From positions 1-6,627 of the forward strand of contig SKSV01000317.1 of the NCBI GenBank assembly GCA_007122815.1: DNA of 6,627 nucleotides, read 5' to 3'. Below, piece after piece: positions 1 to 4,349 of the stretch. The translations under genes were made by a program, and so were the position numbers. Source of the stretch: Trueperaceae bacterium. GTDB lineage: Bacteria; Deinococcota; Deinococci; Deinococcales; Trueperaceae. The notes below the pieces were generated by a model. The model made no database searches. It was not told where the DNA came from and saw nothing but the letters and a program-made list of their open reading frames with translations. Numbering within the stretch: the stretch's first letter is position 1; the number at the start of each line of letters is the position of its first letter.

Positions 1-62
1 GCGTGTGCCACTCCGAACAGGGCTAGTGCCGTGCTTACGATGATCGCGATGGTTCGCTTCAT
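1..62 (-). CDS. N-terminus of an exported protein with signal peptide (partial)
   Basis: Only the first 21 codons are in the window; the gene runs off the left edge. It starts at ATG (62-60) and reads M-K-R-T, then a run of hydrophobic residues (IAIIVSTALALFGV) ending in A-H-A at residues 19-21. This is a textbook Sec signal peptide: two basic residues, a hydrophobic core of about 14 residues, and an A-x-A signal peptidase I site. There is no Cys near the site, so it does not look like a lipoprotein. A GAGGAG ribosome binding site lies five bases upstream, which fixes the start. The mature protein is outside the window, so its function cannot be given; it is presumably periplasmic, cell-wall or secreted. 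It is transcribed divergently from the membrane-protein gene at 233. It is the only complete 5' end here with a strong Shine-Dalgarno sequence. Confidence 0.85.
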   Translation of the reverse strand, partial: MKRTIAIIVSTALALFGVAH

Positions 63-67
63 GGTTA

Positions 68-73
68 CTCCTC
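68..73 (-). promoter_or_regulatory. Ribosome binding site of the exported-protein gene
   Basis: On the minus strand this reads GAGGAG, followed by TAACC and then the ATG at 62, a five-base spacing. It is a strong match to the anti-Shine-Dalgarno sequence. It decides the start of the signal-peptide protein and implies a leadered mRNA. I could not assign a convincing -35/-10 pair further upstream. Confidence 0.8.
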
Positions 74-111
74 AGGTGTAGCGGTGGTTCGGTAGAGTCC
101 GCACGAGCTTC

Positions 112-121
112 TTGAAATCAA
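112..121. repeat. Short inverted repeat TTGA-AA-TCAA
   Basis: TTGAAATCAA has two perfect 4-base arms around a central AA. It sits in a locally AT-rich patch of the divergent intergenic region, 50 bases upstream of the exported-protein start. It could be part of a promoter or operator for that gene, since the minus strand reads TTGATT here, a partial -35. The arms are short enough to be chance. Confidence 0.25.
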
Positions 122-158
122 ACCTGCAGAGTAAGCGATACCACATTCGTTCCGCGAC

Positions 159-170
159 GGTCAAATGACC
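159..170. promoter_or_regulatory. Inverted repeat GGTCA-AA-TGACC, candidate operator
   Basis: GGTCAAATGACC has perfect 5-base arms and a two-base centre, the form expected of a site for a dimeric regulator. Further GGTC half-site copies follow at 176-179 and 185-188. The site lies 50 bases upstream of the -10 box of the 233 gene and 96 bases upstream of the divergent exported-protein start, so it could serve either. No regulator gene is in the window and I do not recognise the site as belonging to a known family. The rest of the 63-232 intergenic region shows no gene. Confidence 0.35.
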
Positions 171-220
171 CGGTTGGTCGTTGCGGTCGCCACCCCCGCC
201 GGTGAGCCCGGCCCGCGGGG

Positions 221-226
221 TACGGT
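221..226 (+). promoter_or_regulatory. -10 box (TACGGT) of a leaderless promoter
   Basis: TACGGT fits TANNNT and ends six bases before the GTG start at 233. Transcription would then begin at or within a base of the start codon. There is no Shine-Dalgarno sequence between box and start, no TG extension and no clear -35 hexamer at normal spacing. The same box-to-start distance recurs at the two other leaderless starts in the window, which raises confidence in this one. Confidence 0.55.
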
Positions 227-232
227 GCCCTC

Positions 233-739
233 GTGCGCGGGACTCCTCCCTGGCTCATCTCCATGTTCGCCGGTGTGCTCGGCGCGGCCTTGGCCGGCGC
301 CTTGGGCGCCAGCGCGTTCGGCGCCCTCGCCCTCGCCCTCATCGCAGGGCTGCTGGCGCATCGCTCGCTCCGTGACCCGCCCTGGACACCTGCTGGCAGG
401 ATGGCCTGGCGGCGTAGCGCGCTCCGCTGGCGCTCGCGAGCACGGGAGCTCTTCGGCCGCGCCCGGGGGCCTAGCGGACGAGCCCGAGTCTTCGACGTCT
501 GCGGCCAAGCGCCACCCCCGTGGGACGGTGGGGTCCCCCCTGAGCCACAACCGCGGGGGCGCGTGCCCGTGCGCTGTGAGGTCGCCACAGCGCGCTTGCA
601 GGTGTGGCACTCGACGCTCACCCAGAGGGCCTACGAGGTCCCGAGCGAGCGCGGCCTCGAGAACGCCGCGCCGGGTGTGCTCGCGGACCTAGTGTTCGAG
701 GGCGGGCGTCCCCGGGTCGTCCCCCGCGAGGTCAACTGA
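233..739 (+). CDS. Unrecognised small membrane protein with N-terminal hydrophobic hairpin (168 aa)
   Basis: I do not recognise this family. Residues 7-42 are strongly hydrophobic and rich in Gly and Ala (with many small-xxx-small spacings). They probably form two closely spaced membrane segments, about 8-24 and 26-42. A very basic stretch follows (R-rich, residues 44-84), which by the positive-inside rule should be cytoplasmic. A Pro/Gly-rich linker (about 93-110) leads to a C-terminal region (111-168) that looks like a small folded beta-rich domain. Cys is rare (two residues). Codons end mostly in G or C in this frame, whereas the overlapping frames give Arg/Pro/Ser-rich proteins, so I take this frame as coding. 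GTG at 233 is the first possible start after an in-frame stop at 203-205, and the leaderless -10 box supports it; ATG at 263 is the alternative. The last 51 bases overlap the 3' end of the convergent exporter gene. A function cannot be assigned. Confidence 0.65.
   Translation: MRGTPPWLISMFAGVLGAALAGALGASAFGALALALIAGLLAHRSLRDPPWTPAGRMAWRRSALRWRSRARELFGRARGPSGRARVFDVCGQAPPPWDGGVPPEPQPRGRVPVRCEVATARLQVWHSTLTQRAYEVPSERGLENAAPGVLADLVFEGGRPRVVPREVN
323..340 (+). repeat. Three tandem copies of the hexamer GCCCTC
   Basis: GCCCTC occurs three times in a row and encodes A-L-A-L-A-L within the second predicted membrane segment of the 168-residue protein. Gain or loss of a unit would keep the frame and change the helix length by two residues. 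It may simply reflect codon bias in an Ala/Leu helix. Confidence 0.6.
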
Positions 740-2296
740 GTCGCCCCGAGTATCGTCGGGGTTGTCCGGCAGCGACGCTCTGGGCAGGCGGCTCGTTACG
801 GCGAGGGCGAGCGCGGCGAGCCCTGCGCTGGCAGCGAATGAGAGCCCGAGCCCGCTCGCCAGCGCGTCGCGCGCGGCGCCGATCACCGACCCGACCGATT
901 CGGGCCCGAGTTCCCTGCTGAGCAGTTCGCTTGCGCGCGCCAGCCTCGCTGGATCGGTGAGCGTGTTCGGGGAGGTGACGAGTGCGGAGGCTTCGCTGCT
1001 CAGCTCGCTCAACCCCGGTAGGTTGGCTAGGCCGCTGCGCAGGCGCTCGGCAATGACTGCCCCGAACGCGGCCACGCCGACGGTCCCGCCCATCTGCCGC
1101 GCGAACTGGTTGGCGCTCGTCACCGTACCGAGTTGCGTCGCCGGGACCGCAGCTTGGGCGACCACCACGAAGAGCGACATCAGGGGCCCGAGCCCTGCGC
1201 CTATCGTGATGCTCGTGGCCACCACGCGCCACACCGGTGTGTCCGTAGCCAGGGTGGAGGCCGCTAGGAAGCCCAGGGTCGCTATGAGAGCGCCGGCCAT
1301 CAGCCAGCCCCAGTACCGGCCGGTCCTCGATGCGTACCAGCCGCTGAGCGCGGTAGTGGCGACGAAGCCGAGCATCAAGGGAGACAGCACCAGACCCGAG
1401 GCGGAGGCGCTACCGCCCAACGCGCCTTGGACGTAGAGCGGAAGGTAGAAGACCGCGGCGAACAACCCCGCCCCGAGCAGTAAGCTACCGAGGCTGGTGA
1501 GCCCAACGATGCGGTTCCGGTACAGGTCGAGCGGAACTATGGGGTTGTCGACCCGCCGCTCGTGCGCTAGCAGGACCGCACCCAAGACGAGCGTGGCGGC
1601 GAACAGCCCCAGGACGGTTGGCGACGTCCAGGCATGGCTGGCGCCGCCGGCGCTGAGCGCCAGGAGCAGCGGAGTCGCGCTCAGGACGAGCAGCATCGCA
1701 CCCCGGACGTCGACCGCGCCGGTGCCGCTGGTGGCGCCCGAAGGCACGTAGCGTCGCACAAGCACGAAGGAAGCCAGCGCGAACGGCAGCACCACGAAGA
1801 AGACCCAACGCCAGCCGAGGGCGTCGGTGATGACGCCGCCGACGACGGGACCGACCACCGAGGAGACGCCGAACACCCCGCTGGTGATGCCTTGGTAAGC
1901 GCCGCGCTCCCGCGGCGTGAAGAGGTCCCCGAGAACCGCCCACGTCATCGCCATGAGCGCGCCGCCACCGATACCTTGCAGAGCGCGCAGCACGACCAGC
2001 TGGATCATGCTCTGCGAGAAGCCCGCGGCCACCGATGCGATCGTGAACAGCACGATCCCCCAGAGCAGCATCGGCTTGCGGCCGTACCTGTCACCGAGGC
2101 GGCCGAACACGGGCAGCGACACCGTGGAGGTGAGCGTGAACGCGGTGAACGCCCAGGCGTAGAGTTCGAAGCCCTCGAGCTCCGCTATGACGCGCGGCAG
2201 TGCCGTCCCGATCACCGTCATGTTGGTCGAGGCGAGAGCCAGGACGGCGAGTATGCCCCCGAACGCGAGCCTCTTCTCTACCGGGGGGCGTCTCAC
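689..2296 (-). CDS. MFS drug/solute exporter, DHA2 (EmrB/QacA-like) family
   Basis: This 535-residue inner-membrane protein has the length and about 14 hydrophobic segments of the DHA2 family, proton-driven antiporters that export drugs and other small molecules. Motif A, GRLGDRYGRK, is at 65-74 (loop between TM2 and TM3). The motif B arginine is R104 in LRALQGIGGG. Motif C, the antiporter signature in TM5, is at about 139-154 with GP at 149-150 and GG at 153-154. DLFTPRERG (124-132) and GWRW (161-164) are also typical. A long loop (about 417-482) precedes the last helix, as usual in the EmrB group, and residues 505-535 form an acidic, probably disordered tail. The TM1 motif reads N-M-T-V-I-G-T-A-L-P, with Asn25 where the usual Asp of the family would be. 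GTG 2296 is the only start possible between the in-frame pepA stop and the first helix. There is no clear ribosome binding site, so co-transcription with pepA is likely. The substrate is unknown. Confidence 0.93.
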   Translation of the reverse strand: MRRPPVEKRLAFGGILAVLALASTNMTVIGTALPRVIAELEGFELYAWAFTAFTLTSTVSLPVFGRLGDRYGRKPMLLWGIVLFTIASVAAGFSQSMIQLVVLRALQGIGGGALMAMTWAVLGDLFTPRERGAYQGITSGVFGVSSVVGPVVGGVITDALGWRWVFFVVLPFALASFVLVRRYVPSGATSGTGAVDVRGAMLLVLSATPLLLALSAGGASHAWTSPTVLGLFAATLVLGAVLLAHERRVDNPIVPLDLYRNRIVGLTSLGSLLLGAGLFAAVFYLPLYVQGALGGSASASGLVLSPLMLGFVATTALSGWYASRTGRYWGWLMAGALIATLGFLAASTLATDTPVWRVVATSITIGAGLGPLMSLFVVVAQAAVPATQLGTVTSANQFARQMGGTVGVAAFGAVIAERLRSGLANLPGLSELSSEASALVTSPNTLTDPARLARASELLSRELGPESVGSVIGAARDALASGLGLSFAASAGLAALALAVTSRLPRASLPDNPDDTRGDSVDLAGDDPGTPALEH

Positions 2297-2317
2297 GCGC
2301 TCAAGGACGCGCGGGGC

Positions 2318-3790
2318 TCAAGAGCGAGTCACCCAGTCCGCGAGCAGCCGTACCCCGAAACCGGTCGACCCCTTGACCTTGTAGCCCTCGGTGGAGTCGA
2401 CCGCTCGCACCCCCGCGATGTCCAGGTGTGCCCACGGGTAAGACGTGAAGCGTTCCAGGAAACCCGCTGCGACGCACGCGCCGCCCGAAGGTTTGCCAGA
2501 GGAGTTCTTCAGGTCCGCCACGTCGCTCTCCAGAACGCGCACGTACTCGGGCCACAGCGGCAGTCTCCAGGCGCGCTCGAAGGTGCGTGTGGCGGAGCTC
2601 GCAAGGGCGTCGGCCAAAGCGTCGTCGTTGCAGAACAGACCTGCGGCTGCGTTGCCCAGGGCGACGTCGACGGCGCCCGTCAGAGTGGCTAAGTCGACCA
2701 CCGCGCGGGGCTTGAAGCGCTTCGCGTACACCAGCGCGTCGGCGAGGATCAGGCGACCTTCGGCGTCGGTCGATATCACCTCGATGGTGGTTCCGTCTGC
2801 GGCCGTCAACACATCGGAGGGCCGGTAGCCGAAGGCGTCGATCACGTTCTCGGTGGCTGGAACGAGCGCCACGACTCTCCGCGGGGAGCGCAGGCGGCCG
2901 ATCACCCTCATGACGCCGAGCACCGCGGCGGCGCCCGCCATGTCTTGCTTCATGCTCTCGAGACCCTGGCGCCCCTTGATCGACAAACCACCGGAGTCGA
3001 ACGTGATGCCCTTGCCCACGATGACCAAGGGCGCCTCCTTACCACCACTGGGGTCGTGCTCGAGCGTTATGAAGCGCGGCTCGTGGCCTGCCGCTCGCGC
3101 CACCGCGAGGAACGCACCCATCCCCTCGCTCTCCGCCCACGCCCTGTCACCGATGCTCACCCGGAAGCCGTGGTCGCGGGCGAGGCCTTGCGCGATCTCG
3201 GCCAGGTGCTCGGGCGTGGCGACGTTGGCAGGCCGGTTCACCAGGTCCCGCGCTAGCGAGGCGCCCTCGGCCACGGCGTCTCCCCAACGCACTCCGTCGC
3301 GCAAGGCGTCGAGCTTGCCCGGGTCCTCCTCCATGAGGGTGAATGACTCGATGCCAGCGTCCTCGCCGAAGCGGTAGAGCCCGAGCCTCGTTCCTTCGAC
3401 GGTGGCCTGAGCCGCCTCGCCCAAGCTCAGACCGCTCACTCCGGCTCCGTGCGCGACGCTCGCGACCTTGCGCGCGCCCAACTCGCGCGCCCGGCGCCCG
3501 GCAACGGCGGACGCGCGCCGCACGGCCTCGCTGCCGAAGGTGTTGGCAGGGCCCAGACCCACGATCAGCACACGCGTGGCAGCGACGGCCCCGCGTGGGT
3601 AGAGAACGCTCACTTCTTCCGCCCTACCGCTCACGTCGCCAGCTGCCATGAGTTCGCCGATGACGCCTCCAAGCTTGCGATCGAGGGTGCCCGTGACCCC
3701 TGACGGTGTGTTGCCGCGCTCGAAGAGGCTCACTATCAGCGTGTCGACGCCTGCTGCCAACGGGTTGCTCGCTACCGCGGTGACTTCCAT
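2318..3790 (-). CDS. pepA: Leucyl aminopeptidase (M17 family)
   Basis: This 490-residue cytosolic enzyme should remove N-terminal residues such as Leu from peptides, acting as a two-metal hydrolase; M17 enzymes are usually hexamers. The N-terminal domain (about 1-165) is the variable macro-like domain, and the catalytic domain is about 170-490. All expected active-site residues are visible: K260 and D265 (VGKGITFDSGG), K272 (LSIKGR), D283 (MKQDMAG), then D342, E344 and the catalytic R346 (TDAEGRL). The first residue of that signature is Ser340 rather than the usual Asn or Thr. D367-T371 (DLATLTGA) and the C-terminal SSGKPSGG and HLDIAG segments are also typical. I start it at ATG 3790 because an extended -10 box ends six bases upstream. 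The frame stays open upstream to 4054, but that stretch is Arg/His-rich and antisense to the methyltransferase-like gene. It is followed after 21 bases by the exporter. A role in peptide turnover or glutathione breakdown is family knowledge. Confidence 0.95.
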   Translation of the reverse strand: MEVTAVASNPLAAGVDTLIVSLFERGNTPSGVTGTLDRKLGGVIGELMAAGDVSGRAEEVSVLYPRGAVAATRVLIVGLGPANTFGSEAVRRASAVAGRRARELGARKVASVAHGAGVSGLSLGEAAQATVEGTRLGLYRFGEDAGIESFTLMEEDPGKLDALRDGVRWGDAVAEGASLARDLVNRPANVATPEHLAEIAQGLARDHGFRVSIGDRAWAESEGMGAFLAVARAAGHEPRFITLEHDPSGGKEAPLVIVGKGITFDSGGLSIKGRQGLESMKQDMAGAAAVLGVMRVIGRLRSPRRVVALVPATENVIDAFGYRPSDVLTAADGTTIEVISTDAEGRLILADALVYAKRFKPRAVVDLATLTGAVDVALGNAAAGLFCNDDALADALASSATRTFERAWRLPLWPEYVRVLESDVADLKNSSGKPSGGACVAAGFLERFTSYPWAHLDIAGVRAVDSTEGYKVKGSTGFGVRLLADWVTRS

Positions 3791-3796
3791 CCTGGG

Positions 3797-3805
3797 AGCG
3801 TACCA
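3797..3805 (-). promoter_or_regulatory. Extended -10 promoter of pepA, leaderless
   Basis: On the minus strand this reads TGG-TACGCT, an extended -10 element (TGn followed by TANNNT). It ends six bases before the ATG at 3790, leaving no room for a leader or Shine-Dalgarno sequence. At a normal 17-base spacer the -35 slot (3820-3825) reads GCGCCA, a poor match; extended -10 promoters often lack a -35. Confidence 0.7.
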
Positions 3806-3841
3806 GCGAGTGCGTAGCGTGGCGCGTTTGCTGCTGGGATC

Positions 3842-3850
3842 TGATAGCCT
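3842..3850 (+). promoter_or_regulatory. Extended -10 promoter of the methyltransferase-like gene, leaderless
   Basis: TGA-TAGCCT fits TGn plus TANNNT and ends six bases before the ATG at 3857. There is no Shine-Dalgarno sequence. The -35 slot for a 17-base spacer (3822-3827, GCGCGT) has no resemblance to TTGACA. It mirrors the pepA promoter on the other strand. Confidence 0.7.
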
Positions 3851-3856
3851 CCGCCG

Positions 3857-4327
3857 ATGCGTGGTAGTCGTCGGGTGCGCCTCGGTACGGTCTTCGTCGC
3901 GATGCAGGTCTTGCTGCTTGGCGCGTTCTTGACCTTGCCGCGCGTGTGGAGGGCTGGTTGGGACACGGGAGCTTGGTGGGGCTCGGTCGGCTGGACGCTC
4001 GTCGCCGTAGGAGTGGTGCTCGCGGTGGCGGCCGGAGTGGCGTTGGGCCGTCACTTGACGCCGTTCCCCGAGCCGCGCTCCAGCTCATCGTTGGTCACGA
4101 GCGGCCCCTACCGCTTCGCGCGACACCCGATCTACGGAGGTGTGCTGTTGGCGGCGTTGGGGTGGACGCTGGCGAGCGGGTCGCTGGCAGTCGCTACCCT
4201 GACCGGGGTGGCCTTGGTCTTCTTCGACGCCAAGCGCCGCTACGAGGAGCGGGTGTTGCACGAGCGTTTCGAAGGTTACGGGACCTACCGAGAGGCGACG
4301 CGTGTGTTCGTGCCGTTCGTGCTGTGA
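3857..4327 (+). CDS. Small membrane methyltransferase-like protein (isoprenylcysteine carboxylmethyltransferase / PEMT family)
   Basis: This 156-residue integral membrane protein has predicted helices at about 9-28, 42-63 and 93-123 (the last a likely hairpin). The family signature is clear. LVTSGPYRFARHPIYGG (79-95) matches the G-P-Y-x-x-x-R-H-P-x-Y motif. The C-terminal part carries FFDAKRRYEERVLHERF (122-138) with the conserved Glu residues, then G-Y-G-T-Y and a T-R-x-x-P-like end (148-153). In the ICMT/PEMT superfamily these segments bind S-adenosylmethionine at the membrane surface. Bacterial members are mostly uncharacterised; bacteria generally lack prenylated CaaX proteins, so the substrate may be a lipid or another small molecule. 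Methyl transfer here is a family inference. ATG 3857 is supported by the leaderless -10 box and by TM1 beginning at residue 9. It diverges from pepA and converges on the c-di-GMP enzyme gene, with 19 bases between stops. Confidence 0.85.
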   Translation: MRGSRRVRLGTVFVAMQVLLLGAFLTLPRVWRAGWDTGAWWGSVGWTLVAVGVVLAVAAGVALGRHLTPFPEPRSSSSLVTSGPYRFARHPIYGGVLLAALGWTLASGSLAVATLTGVALVFFDAKRRYEERVLHERFEGYGTYREATRVFVPFVL

Positions 4328-4349
4328 GTCCCGCGCTTGCTGGCACTCA
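4325..4349. terminator. Imperfect inverted repeat across the two convergent stops, candidate bidirectional terminator
   Basis: TGAGT at 4325-4329 pairs with ACTCA at 4345-4349. After one C/C mismatch, CC (4331-4332) can pair with GG (4342-4343). The outer arms contain the stop codons of both convergent genes. The position is right for a shared terminator, but the stem is short and no T-run follows on either strand. A second small stem, GAGCG-TAG-CGCTC, lies just beyond, within the end of the c-di-GMP enzyme gene. Confidence 0.3.

Noticed and set aside
75..121. TTGATT (minus, 121-116) as the -35 of the exported-protein promoter
   Set aside because: No acceptable -10 box is found 16-18 bases downstream (ACTCTA or TCTACC), so I do not call a promoter.
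118..692. Other long open frames on both strands over 118-692 (minus 118-621 and 161-610; plus 165-692)
   Set aside because: They give Arg/Pro/Ser/Ala-rich low-complexity proteins with no recognisable features and overlap the better-supported 233-739 gene. They are typical shadow frames of GC-rich DNA.
1634..2692. 352-codon plus-strand frame antisense to the exporter and pepA
   Set aside because: Its composition is Arg/His/Gln-rich with no domain resemblance, and both genes underneath it are certain.
3803..3837. CCAGC/GCTGG inverted repeat between the divergent promoters
   Set aside because: The arms are only five bases with a 25-base spacer, and the left arm overlaps the TGG of the pepA extended -10 box. 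Chance is the simpler explanation.
3791..4054. Upstream extension of pepA by 88 codons to a start at 4054
   Set aside because: The extension is His/Arg/Pro-rich, lies antisense to the methyltransferase-like gene, and crosses the extended -10 box. M17 homology and the promoter both point to ATG 3790.
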